From Alterisphingorhabdus sp038748365 (GTDB lineage Bacteria; Pseudomonadota; Alphaproteobacteria; Sphingomonadales; Sphingomonadaceae), in contig JBCDIZ010000012.1 of the NCBI GenBank assembly GCA_038748365.1, positions 1 to 64,000 of the forward strand: a stretch of 64,000 bases of DNA. The letters are read 5' to 3'. The notes beneath the pieces were generated by a model. The model was not told where the DNA came from, did not search any database, and saw nothing but the letters and a program-made list of their open reading frames with translations. Positions 32,611 to 40,586 of the stretch are shown one piece after another; the stretch's first letter is position 1; every line of letters begins with the position of its first letter. The translations under genes and the position numbers were made by a program.

Positions 32611-32862
32611 ATGAACAAACCATCAACTCCCCCCGCTGGCCATGCGCTCAAGCTGGTCAAAATTGGCAACAGCACCGGCGTTATTCTGCCCAAGGAATGG
32701 CTTGAGAAAAGGGGCTTGAAACAGGGTGATGAGCTGTCCTTGTCTGAGGACGAAGACGGCTTCACCCTCAAGCCCAGCGATTCCGATTTTGCCGAGCAGA
32801 TGAAGGCCGCGCGCGAGGTGATGATGCGGCGCAAGCGGGCGTTGCGCGAACTGGCAAAATAG
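32611..32862 (+). CDS. AbrB/MazE-family antitoxin
   Basis: An 83-residue swapped-hairpin DNA-binding protein: LKLVKIGNSTGVILPKEWLEKRGLKQGDELSL is the AbrB/SpoVT signature. The C-terminal helical tail would contact the toxin. I start at ATG 32611 (MNKPSTPP); the frame allows eleven more residues. The toxin gene follows after two bases. Expected to repress its own operon. Confidence 0.88.
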   Translation: MNKPSTPPAGHALKLVKIGNSTGVILPKEWLEKRGLKQGDELSLSEDEDGFTLKPSDSDFAEQMKAAREVMMRRKRALRELAK

Positions 32863-32864
32863 CC

Positions 32865-33248
32865 ATGGGCTGGAAATGGATCGGTAGCGATGCCGCTCAA
32901 ACCATTCATGATGAACAACTTGCAGAGCATGGCGGGCCACAAGGTGTGCGCGATGCCAAGCTGCTTGAAAGCGCTCTGGCGCGGCCACAAAATCTTGATG
33001 GCTATAGCGACCCTGATGCTGCTGCGCTGGCCGCTGCCTATGCTTATGGCATCGCCCGCAATCACCCCTTCACCGATGGCAATAAACGCACAGCGGCAGT
33101 GGTGAGCGAAGCGTTTCTGATCATCAATGATTATCAGCTAACGGCAACCGATGCCGAAGTGGTGGTCGTGTTCCAGGCCCTCGCTGCTGGTGAGCTAAGT
33201 GAGGACGAGCTTGCCGACTGGTTTCGTCAGCATGTGGCTAAGGTCTGA
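32865..33248 (+). CDS. doc: Doc-type (death-on-curing) Fic-fold toxin
   Basis: A 127-residue Doc toxin. The catalytic loop HPFTDGNKRT is at residues 67-76. Doc of phage P1 phosphorylates EF-Tu and stalls translation; its antitoxin (Phd in P1) is of a different family from the AbrB-type partner here, but AbrB-Doc pairs are common in bacterial chromosomes. The catalytic residues look intact. It is followed by an unrelated acetyltransferase 17 bases later. Confidence 0.9.
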   Translation: MGWKWIGSDAAQTIHDEQLAEHGGPQGVRDAKLLESALARPQNLDGYSDPDAAALAAAYAYGIARNHPFTDGNKRTAAVVSEAFLIINDYQLTATDAEVVVVFQALAAGELSEDELADWFRQHVAKV

Positions 33249-33265
33249 TGTGATAAACTAGCGCC

Positions 33266-33685
33266 ATGCCGGACAAAGTTTGCATTGCAGAAAAGAGTCA
33301 CAAAGCTTGGCTGATTTCCCGTGACGAGTCGGTCGATAAGGCTTGGGTCGAACGTTGCATTGGCCTGGGCGAGTATCTGATCGCGGAACGCAGCCAGGAA
33401 CCGGTCGGGTTCCTGAGATGGAGTCGATTCTGGGGCAAAGTTCCCTATATGGATATGATCCATGTCGAACCTTCGCTGCGACGGAGCGGCATAGGCACGC
33501 TGCTGCTTGAGCATCTGCAAGAGATCGCCGCGTCACATGGCAGCAAGATTGTTATGACCTCATGCGAAAGCGGTGAGCAAGAGCCGCTTAATTGGCATCT
33601 CAAGCAAGGCTTTGCCCAGACTGGCGAAATCGCAATTCCGACGGTGCAGACTGCACGCGAGATTTTCCTGGTCAAACATTTGTAG
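33266..33685 (+). CDS. GNAT family N-acetyltransferase
   Basis: A 139-residue acetyltransferase with the GNAT core: YMDMIHVEPSLRRSGIGTLLLEHLQEIA contains the acetyl-CoA-binding RRSGIG loop. The substrate is unknown. It may be co-transcribed with the toxin-antitoxin pair upstream. A role in modifying an amino-group toxin target or small molecule would be speculation. Confidence 0.88.
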   Translation: MPDKVCIAEKSHKAWLISRDESVDKAWVERCIGLGEYLIAERSQEPVGFLRWSRFWGKVPYMDMIHVEPSLRRSGIGTLLLEHLQEIAASHGSKIVMTSCESGEQEPLNWHLKQGFAQTGEIAIPTVQTAREIFLVKHL

Positions 33686-33716
33686 CGACCGCGCCGTTTC
33701 TGCCGCGGGCTTGATC

Positions 33717-34388
33717 CTAGAATGAAAAATGGATGCCAACGATCGGTGCGTGGCCAACCGTGTCCACCTCACGCTGCTCCAGATCATATTGCATAAGATA
33801 GCCGAGTTTCAGTGCCAGATTGTCGCTTGCTTGATAGGCGACCGCAATTTGCGTCCGCAATTCGGTCTTGCCGATATCTCCGCCGGGATTTGAATTGCGA
33901 AAGGTGATAAAGCTCTCAATATCGGGCTTGAGTGTCCACGCTCCCTGCTCATCCAGGGGAATAGCGACACCGACACGAGAGCGCAAACGCAGGCCCATTC
34001 TGCCCCCGGCACCCTCTGCAAAACGCTGTTCAAGCCTCAGGCGCACATTGACGATGCCGATATGGCTTATAGCCTGCTGCATGCTGCGAATTTCGTCGCG
34101 TCTGCCATCATTGATACGCCGCTCTATGGCGCCGGAAATCTCGAGATCGTCTTCAACCTGCTGCCGCAGCCACAGCCGGAAGAAATAGGTGTCAGGGCGC
34201 CCCTGACTCTCTCGGCGCAGGCGTTGCGCGGTCTCCAGCTTTACCGAAGTATCTTCGTCGAGCGCGACCGCAACGGTGGGATTGAACCAGAATTCCAGAT
34301 CGTCATCGGTGGCATATGCTGCGGAAGGGAGAGCCATGAACAGGCAGGCACAGCCCAAACGGCTGATAAACAGAGCGTAGCGCGACAT
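33717..34388 (-). CDS. DUF2490-like outer-membrane protein
   Basis: A 223-residue exported protein with a signal peptide (cut near AYA-TDD) and alternating beta strands (FEFWFNP-like DLEFWFNPTVAVAL, RLRLEQRF, RLRSRVGVAIPL, LALKLGYLMQYDLEQRE) that end in a terminal Phe (GIHFSF). This resembles DUF2490 beta-barrels. Function is unknown. It converges on the acetyltransferase gene. Confidence 0.75.
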   Translation of the reverse strand: MSRYALFISRLGCACLFMALPSAAYATDDDLEFWFNPTVAVALDEDTSVKLETAQRLRRESQGRPDTYFFRLWLRQQVEDDLEISGAIERRINDGRRDEIRSMQQAISHIGIVNVRLRLEQRFAEGAGGRMGLRLRSRVGVAIPLDEQGAWTLKPDIESFITFRNSNPGGDIGKTELRTQIAVAYQASDNLALKLGYLMQYDLEQREVDTVGHAPIVGIHFSF

Positions 34389-34742
34389 TTTTCATACCCC
34401 CTATGATCTCATCCCGCACCGACGCACGATTTCTCGCTGCGTGTCTTTCCGGAACTAACTCAGCAAAGCCGGGCAGATTCATCCGCCGCGAGGATACCCA
34501 TCAGCTATGTGGAGAGGCTTGGCGTTGGATTATCGCCTATGTGGAAGATTGTGTTGGAGGGGATGTAGAGGGTAAGATTTGTTAAATGAAATTAATAATT
34601 AATAATCATTCTATTGATAATATGAATAGTATATTGATGCCAACCTAACGGCATTATTGGTTTGCTTGATACCTCGCATGAGCGTGCAGCAGATTGACTG
34701 CTCACGATAACAAACCGCATCTTTAAGGCTTCCGCTATACAG
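34389..34742. other. AT-rich gap without a gene
   Basis: About 350 bases. A 60-codon frame at 34403-34585 has no ribosome site or family resemblance and is not called. The part 34585-34640 is strongly AT-rich (repeated attaat). I see no RNA gene or clear terminator. Confidence 0.4.
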
Positions 34743-35861
34743 TTAGCGCGCGCGGATCAGATCAAATGCCAACTTTTTCATGTCTGCATCGCCCGATTGA
34801 TCAAGCGCGACATATGCGATGGTCAAATCAAGCGATGGCACGTGCATAGCATTCACGCCCCAAAAACCGCCATGCATATAGACTGTATGGCCGCCGATCT
34901 GCTCTACGAAAAGGCCTAGGCGATAAGGGCTATCTTCTGGATGGGAAGGCGCCTCCAGCATGAGTTTGAGCGTCTCGGGCGACGCGAATATCTGGCCGCC
35001 GAATAGCGCATCAAAATATGTGGCCGTATCCACCACATTCCCGATCAACCCACCACCGCCAAAGGCGTCGAGGCTGCCGTTGATTGCAAAGATATCCAGG
35101 CCGTCAATCCATTGATGTGCCCGTGTCGCCCCCTGCTCGACGCCTTGAATTGTTTCCCATCGCAATTGATCCATGCCCAGCGCTTCGAAACGGTTAAGGT
35201 CGCGAACTGCCCGTGACAGCGGTTCGCCGGTTAGCTTTTCGATAATTTCACCAAGAAGAATATATCCGGTATCGGAGTAGTGAAAACGTTCACCCGCTTT
35301 GCCTACCGGATCGGTAAGCTCCACCATAAGCGCCAGCTGCTCGGTCCGCGTCCATTGGCGTTGTGGATCGGCAAGGGCCGCAGCGATCCCTGCCTCTGAA
35401 CCAAAATGATCATCGAGACCACCGGCATGCATCATGAGATGGCGCACCGTGATACTCTGGGGCATATAGCCATCGGCTTCGAGCAGCTGCACATGCTCAT
35501 CTGAAATCAGATTAGTAATGGGCGTATCCAGATCGAGCTTACCCTGTTCCGACAGGCGCAACAGAGCCGCTGCGACAAATGTCTTGGTCACCGATGCCAG
35601 CCGGAACGGTGTCTCCACAGTCATGGGCGTTCCATCAGGGTCAGCAGCGCCAGATGCCGCTGTCAGCAATTTGCCTTTGTCAACGACCGCTATGGCAAAA
35701 CCCGGAACATCATCCCGTTGGGCCTGCAACGCATCAAGGTCTTGCTGGATAGAGTTTTCAGTGAGCGGCATATCCGTTTGCGCATTGGGAAAGGCTGGCG
35801 ACGCCCATAAAAGGGATAAGGAGACAAGCGCGCTTCTGGCAATATTGAATGATCTCATCAA
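34743..35861 (-). CDS. Exported serine hydrolase (class C beta-lactamase / PBP4* family)
   Basis: A 372-residue periplasmic enzyme with a signal peptide and the serine beta-lactamase fold. SxxK is Ser90-Val-Thr-Lys93, the second motif reads YSD (195-197) instead of YxN, and the third is HGG near residue 328. Most such proteins are D-alanyl peptidases or esterases and not true beta-lactamases. It is monocistronic, flanked by intergenic DNA on both sides. Confidence 0.88.
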   Translation of the reverse strand: MMRSFNIARSALVSLSLLWASPAFPNAQTDMPLTENSIQQDLDALQAQRDDVPGFAIAVVDKGKLLTAASGAADPDGTPMTVETPFRLASVTKTFVAAALLRLSEQGKLDLDTPITNLISDEHVQLLEADGYMPQSITVRHLMMHAGGLDDHFGSEAGIAAALADPQRQWTRTEQLALMVELTDPVGKAGERFHYSDTGYILLGEIIEKLTGEPLSRAVRDLNRFEALGMDQLRWETIQGVEQGATRAHQWIDGLDIFAINGSLDAFGGGGLIGNVVDTATYFDALFGGQIFASPETLKLMLEAPSHPEDSPYRLGLFVEQIGGHTVYMHGGFWGVNAMHVPSLDLTIAYVALDQSGDADMKKLAFDLIRAR

Positions 35862-36014
35862 TCCTCATCCCCAAATATAAACCTGCTCATTTCTAATGTT
35901 CGACCACTATGCATGCAAGAGAGCGCCGAACCTTGCATATACTAACGGACTGGTTTCAAGAGCATATTGCGCCTAACGGTTGAGAAGGACCGAAAACAGG
36001 GAAGCCGATAAGCG

Positions 36015-36941
36015 ATGACCGATACCCCCCATGGCGTGCATGATTATGTCGATGATCCGCGCAATGCTGATATCCTGATTTCCGTCAATGGCGAGCTGAA
36101 GCGCCGTGAAGAGGCGACTGTCTCGGTGTTTGATTCCGGCTATCTGCTCGGCGATGGCGTGTGGGAAGGCTTGCGGGTGAGCAATGGCGGGATTGCCTTT
36201 CTCGATGCACATCTGGACCGGCTCTATTCCGGGGCGAAGACCATTGATATGGACATTGGTCTCAGCCGTAAGGACATGACTCACAGGCTGTTTGACTGCC
36301 TTAACGCCAACCATATGACAGACGGCGTGCATATCCGCCTGATGGTGACGCGCGGTATCAAGAAGACGCCCTATCAGGGGCCGCGCTTTACCATTGGCTC
36401 CGCGACCGTTGTGATCATCCCCGAATATAAGCAGCCGTTGCCCGAGGTAATTGCGCAGGGCCAGAGCCTGTTCACGGTGCATGTGCGCCGCACCGGCCCG
36501 GCGGAGCAGGATCAGAAGCTCAATTCACACTCCAAGCTCAACTGCATACTCGCTTGTATTCAGGCCGACAAAGCTGGCGCAGATGAGGCATTGATGCTCG
36601 ACGCCGACGGCTTTGTCGCCACCTGCAACTCGACCCATTTCTTTATCGTGCGCGATGGCGAGGTGTGGACCTCTCCCCCCGAATATTGTCTCGGCGGCAT
36701 TACCCGCAGCAACATATTGCAGGTCTGCCGCGAGGCCGGAATTCCAGCTTTTGAGAAACGCTTTTCGCTGTTCGATGTCTATTCCACCGATGAGGCGTTC
36801 TTGACCGGCACCTTTGCCGGGGTAAGCCCGGTGCGCGAAGTCGATGGCCGAGAGATAGCGCAGCTTGGCGGCCCGGTGTCGCAGCGGATCAGCGCGCTTT
36901 ATAAAGAACTGGTGCAGCGCAGCCTTACGCCGATCGGATAA
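36015..36941 (+). CDS. Class IV (branched-chain/D-amino-acid type) aminotransferase
   Basis: A 308-residue PLP enzyme of fold type IV. The PLP lysine is Lys174 in LNSHSKLNCI. Other features are FDSGYLLGDGVWEGLRV, EALMLDADGFVATCNSTHFFIV and the phosphate loop GGITRSNIL. Candidate reactions are branched-chain or D-amino-acid transamination, or lyase chemistry as in PabC. It is followed four bases later by a sulfotransferase-like gene, an association that suggests a shared pathway. Confidence 0.9.
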   Translation: MTDTPHGVHDYVDDPRNADILISVNGELKRREEATVSVFDSGYLLGDGVWEGLRVSNGGIAFLDAHLDRLYSGAKTIDMDIGLSRKDMTHRLFDCLNANHMTDGVHIRLMVTRGIKKTPYQGPRFTIGSATVVIIPEYKQPLPEVIAQGQSLFTVHVRRTGPAEQDQKLNSHSKLNCILACIQADKAGADEALMLDADGFVATCNSTHFFIVRDGEVWTSPPEYCLGGITRSNILQVCREAGIPAFEKRFSLFDVYSTDEAFLTGTFAGVSPVREVDGREIAQLGGPVSQRISALYKELVQRSLTPIG

Positions 36942-36945
36942 GCGC

Positions 36946-37686
36946 ATGGCGCAACTTTGCGAAAACCCGCGGCGTATCGCGCTCTGGTCCGGCCCGCGCA
37001 ATCTCTCCACCGCGATGATGCGCAGCTTTGCCACACGTAATGATACTATCTGCATCGATGAACCCTTTTACGCGCCTTATCTGGCGCTAACCGGCCTCAA
37101 TCATCCGATGCGCAATGAGATATTGGCGACGCATGAGGCAGATCCGACAAAGGTGATTGACCAACTGGCCTATCAGCCTGCGGCCCGGCCGATATTCTAT
37201 CAGAAGCAAATGACGCACCATATGGTGGATAGCATCAGCCGCGACTGGATGGGTGAAGTTCGCCATGCCTTCCTTATCCGCCATCCTGCCCGCGTTATGG
37301 CCTCCTATGCCGGCAAGATGGAGACGGCGAGTCTGGACGCGATAGGCTTTCCGCAACAGCATAGTCTGTTCCAGCTGGTGACCGAGAAGCTGGGCCAACC
37401 CGCCATCATTATAGACAGCGACGATATCCTCCGCGACCCGGCGTCAATGCTCCCCAAATTATGCGCCGCGCTGGAGATTGCTTACCAGCCCGCCATGCTG
37501 CACTGGACCAAAGGGATACAGCCCGAAGACGGCATATGGGCGCTCCATTGGTATGATGCGATTATCGAAACCACCGGTTTTGGTTCAGCTCCGGGCAAGC
37601 TACCCGAGCTAAGCGGAGACTATGCCGCGATCGCCGAAGCCGCTATGGAATATTATACGCCGCTATGGGAACAGCGGCTGCGCTGA
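36946..37686 (+). CDS. Sulfotransferase-like protein
   Basis: A 246-residue protein of the P-loop sulfotransferase type. SGPRNLSTAMMRSF near the N-terminus corresponds to the 5'-phosphosulfate loop, and FLIRHPARVMASY to the 3'-phosphate site. I start at ATG 36946 (MAQLCENP), four bases after the aminotransferase stop; the longer frame overlaps that gene. Similar proteins are often annotated beside class IV aminotransferases. The substrate is unknown. Confidence 0.85.
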   Translation: MAQLCENPRRIALWSGPRNLSTAMMRSFATRNDTICIDEPFYAPYLALTGLNHPMRNEILATHEADPTKVIDQLAYQPAARPIFYQKQMTHHMVDSISRDWMGEVRHAFLIRHPARVMASYAGKMETASLDAIGFPQQHSLFQLVTEKLGQPAIIIDSDDILRDPASMLPKLCAALEIAYQPAMLHWTKGIQPEDGIWALHWYDAIIETTGFGSAPGKLPELSGDYAAIAEAAMEYYTPLWEQRLR

Positions 37687-37733
37687 AATCCCCTCTCGCC
37701 AAAGCCGTTATAGTCAGCTAATACAGTTACAGC

Positions 37734-39899
37734 ATGTCAGATATTGATGCCTATCTGGAAGAATATCGCCGCGCGCGCGAGGCTGAGCTGGCCGAGCGCC
37801 AGCCATGGACTCGGCGCAAGCGGCCATGGGATGCGGTGCGCAACTTCTTTGGTGGCAAGGAAAGCCAAGAGCATCATGCAACCGCACCGATAGACACACC
37901 CGATTATGTCCCGCCCGAAGAAGAGATTGCAGCGCCGAAAAAGCGTGGCTGGCGCTGGTGGACATTGCGTGGGTTGGGCATCGGTATCGGGCTGTTCCTA
38001 GCCATTATCGTCTGGCTGGCGATTACCGCGCCGCTGTCCAAATCGCTTGAGCCGATAGCGGCACCGGAGATTACCCTTACCACCAGCGACGGCGCGCCGA
38101 TTGCGCGCAATGGCGCGATTGTCCGCGATCCGGTGGTGGCAGACGACCTGCCCGATTATGTCAAACAAGCGTTTCTCGCGATTGAGGACCGGCGTTTTTA
38201 TGACCATTGGGGTGTTGACCCACGCGGTGTTGGCCGCGCTATCTGGTCCAATGTTGCGGGTAGCGGCCTGACTCAGGGCGGCTCCACCATCACCCAACAG
38301 CTTGCTAAGATCAGCTTTCTGACCCCCGAGCGCAGCCTGTCGCGCAAGGCACGCGAGGCTCTCATCGCCTTTTGGATGGAGGCATGGCTAACCAAGGATG
38401 AAATCCTCGAACGCTATCTTTCCAACGCCTATTTTGGCGACAATGTTTACGGTCTGCGCGCCGCATCTTTGCACTATTTCTATCGCCAGCCGGAGAATCT
38501 GAAGCCCGAACAAGCACTTATGCTTGCCGGACTGGTGCAAGCACCATCGCGCTACGCGCCAACACGCAATTGGGACGCGGCAACCAAGCGCGACAAACTT
38601 GTACGCAAGGCCATGGTCGCGGCGGGCTTTATGACCCAGGCCGAGGTTGATGCCCTGCCCGTCCCGGTGCTTGATGTACGCAACAAGCGCAAGGCGGTGC
38701 CGGTGGGCACCCATTTTGCCGATTGGGCGATGCCGCAAGCGCGCGAGCTGACCGAGACCAGCTACGCCACGCTAGAGCTGGAAACGACGCTGGATTCGTG
38801 GCTGCAAAGAATCGCCGAGCGCGCGGTGCAGCGCGGCGTCACCGGCGATACGCAAGTCGCGCTGGTGGCTATGCGTCCCAATGGCGAGGTCGTCGCCATG
38901 GTCGGTGGGCGCGATTACACAACATCGCAATTCAACCGCGCGGTGCAGGCCGAGCGGCAATCGGGTTCTGCCTTCAAGCTGTTCGTCTGGCTCGCCGCGC
39001 TACGCTCGGGCATGCGGCCCGATACTGTAGTCGATGACAGCCCGATTGAAAGCGGCACCTATCGCCCGAAAAATGCCGGAGAGAAATATATTGGCCGCAC
39101 CACTTTGGAAGAGGCGTTTGTCAAATCCAGCAATGTCGTCGCGGTGCGGCTGTATAATCGGCTGGGCAGCGAGGCGGTTAGCCGCGAGGCGCGCAATCTG
39201 GGCGTCACCGCCAATTTTATCGACGGCGATCCAAGTCAGGCACTCGGCACCGCCTCAACCAGCCTGATCGAGATGACCGCCGCTTATGCCGCACTGGCTG
39301 GCAATGCTTATCCCGTCACACCCACTGCTTTTGCCGAGGGCGAACAGGGCTGGTTCGACTGGCTGTTCAGCGGCCCGGAGAGCTTTGACCGCCAGATGCG
39401 CGACGATATGCAACAGATGCTGCGCGCCGCGGTCAATCGCGGCACCGGCCGCGCGGCGCAACTGGCGATCCCCAATTATGGCAAGACCGGCACCAGCCAG
39501 GACAATCGCGACGCGCTGTTTATCGGCTATGCTGGCGAGGGCGCAAACAGGCTGGTGGTCGGCGTCTGGGTCGGCAATGATGATAACAGCCCGCTCGCCG
39601 GTATACAGGGCGGCGGCCTGCCTGCACGGATATGGAAGCGGTTTATGGCGCAGGCGCTCAAGGGGTCGGCACCTGCCGGGAAGCGCCGGACACCTGCGAA
39701 GAAGGCAACACCATCTAAGGAAACACCTACACAACCCAGGCCGGGCGACGCTGCGAATGATGACCTGCCATCCATCGCCAATGACAATGAGGACAGCGAT
39801 GAAAAGACCCGCATCCGTCTGGATGAGAACGGCCTTGTTATCTCCCGCAAGATAGACGGACGCAATGTGCGGCTCAGGCTGGGCAACGACGAGGAGTGA
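37734..39899 (+). CDS. Bifunctional class A penicillin-binding protein (PBP1 type)
   Basis: A 721-residue inner-membrane protein that polymerises and cross-links peptidoglycan. A cytosolic N-terminus (charged, 70 residues) precedes one membrane segment (about 77-99). The glycosyltransferase 51 domain has Glu151 in EDRRFYDHWG and QGGSTITQQLAK; the transpeptidase domain has Ser412 in SAFK, SSN near 465 and KTGTS near 584. The C-terminal tail (about 645-721) is rich in Lys, Pro and then acidic residues, and is less conserved. Confidence 0.93.
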   Translation: MSDIDAYLEEYRRAREAELAERQPWTRRKRPWDAVRNFFGGKESQEHHATAPIDTPDYVPPEEEIAAPKKRGWRWWTLRGLGIGIGLFLAIIVWLAITAPLSKSLEPIAAPEITLTTSDGAPIARNGAIVRDPVVADDLPDYVKQAFLAIEDRRFYDHWGVDPRGVGRAIWSNVAGSGLTQGGSTITQQLAKISFLTPERSLSRKAREALIAFWMEAWLTKDEILERYLSNAYFGDNVYGLRAASLHYFYRQPENLKPEQALMLAGLVQAPSRYAPTRNWDAATKRDKLVRKAMVAAGFMTQAEVDALPVPVLDVRNKRKAVPVGTHFADWAMPQARELTETSYATLELETTLDSWLQRIAERAVQRGVTGDTQVALVAMRPNGEVVAMVGGRDYTTSQFNRAVQAERQSGSAFKLFVWLAALRSGMRPDTVVDDSPIESGTYRPKNAGEKYIGRTTLEEAFVKSSNVVAVRLYNRLGSEAVSREARNLGVTANFIDGDPSQALGTASTSLIEMTAAYAALAGNAYPVTPTAFAEGEQGWFDWLFSGPESFDRQMRDDMQQMLRAAVNRGTGRAAQLAIPNYGKTGTSQDNRDALFIGYAGEGANRLVVGVWVGNDDNSPLAGIQGGGLPARIWKRFMAQALKGSAPAGKRRTPAKKATPSKETPTQPRPGDAANDDLPSIANDNEDSDEKTRIRLDENGLVISRKIDGRNVRLRLGNDEE

Positions 39900-39907
39900 C
39901 ATAGTTT

Positions 39908-40546
39908 ATGGAAGAGCAGTTCTGGCAATTGCGTTGGCAGCAAAACAATATCGCGTTTCATGAGGCCAAGCCGCATCCTTTTCTCGAAAGCCATTTCGGC
40001 ACGATTGGGGTCACATCAGGCGACACAATATTGGTTCCGCTCTGCGGCAAGTCACTGGATATGGATTGGCTATTGGCTCAGGGCTTTCACGTCATCGGCA
40101 TCGAATTCAATCAGGAGGCGGTTGAGGAAGTGTTTGAACGGCTCGCTCTTGCTCCTGAAAAGAGCGAAACCCAAGGCCTGAAGCGTTATCACAATGGCCG
40201 ACTCACCCTCTATGTCGGCGACTTCTTTACCCTCGACAAAGCAATGCTAGGCCAGATTGACGGCATTTTTGACCGGGGTGCAGTTGTTGCCTTGCCTGAC
40301 GAGATGCGCACCCGCTACGCCGCCCATCTCGCCAGCATCACCGATCATGCGCCGCAACTGGTCATTGGCTATGACTATGATCAGCAACAAACACAGGGGC
40401 CACCCTTTTCGGTTCCGCTGTCTGCGCTGCAACAGCTCTATAGCGATATCTACAGTGCGGTACATTTGGCAGCACGCCCAATAGAAGGACCACTTGCCGC
40501 GCGATGCTCAGGTGAGGAATATGCGGCGGCACTCAGCCCCAAATAA
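39908..40546 (+). CDS. tpm: Thiopurine S-methyltransferase family protein
   Basis: A 212-residue SAM-dependent methyltransferase. WQLRWQQNNIAFHEAKPHPFL is the TPMT N-terminal signature, and VPLCGKSLDMDWLLAQGFHVIGIEFN the SAM site; GIFDRGAVVALPDEMRTRY is also typical. Bacterial members methylate selenium or tellurium compounds and thiols. It starts eight bases after the PBP stop. Confidence 0.9.
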   Translation: MEEQFWQLRWQQNNIAFHEAKPHPFLESHFGTIGVTSGDTILVPLCGKSLDMDWLLAQGFHVIGIEFNQEAVEEVFERLALAPEKSETQGLKRYHNGRLTLYVGDFFTLDKAMLGQIDGIFDRGAVVALPDEMRTRYAAHLASITDHAPQLVIGYDYDQQQTQGPPFSVPLSALQQLYSDIYSAVHLAARPIEGPLAARCSGEEYAAALSPK

Positions 40547-40586
40547 TCACTATGCGAACCGCGCCTGTCTGCATATGTAAGACTTT

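Noticed and set aside
34403..34585. 60-codon frame in the gap before the serine hydrolase
   Set aside because: No ribosome site, no family features, and unusual composition.
34743..35861. True beta-lactamase resistance gene
   Set aside because: The second motif is YSD and the protein resembles general serine hydrolases; resistance cannot be claimed.
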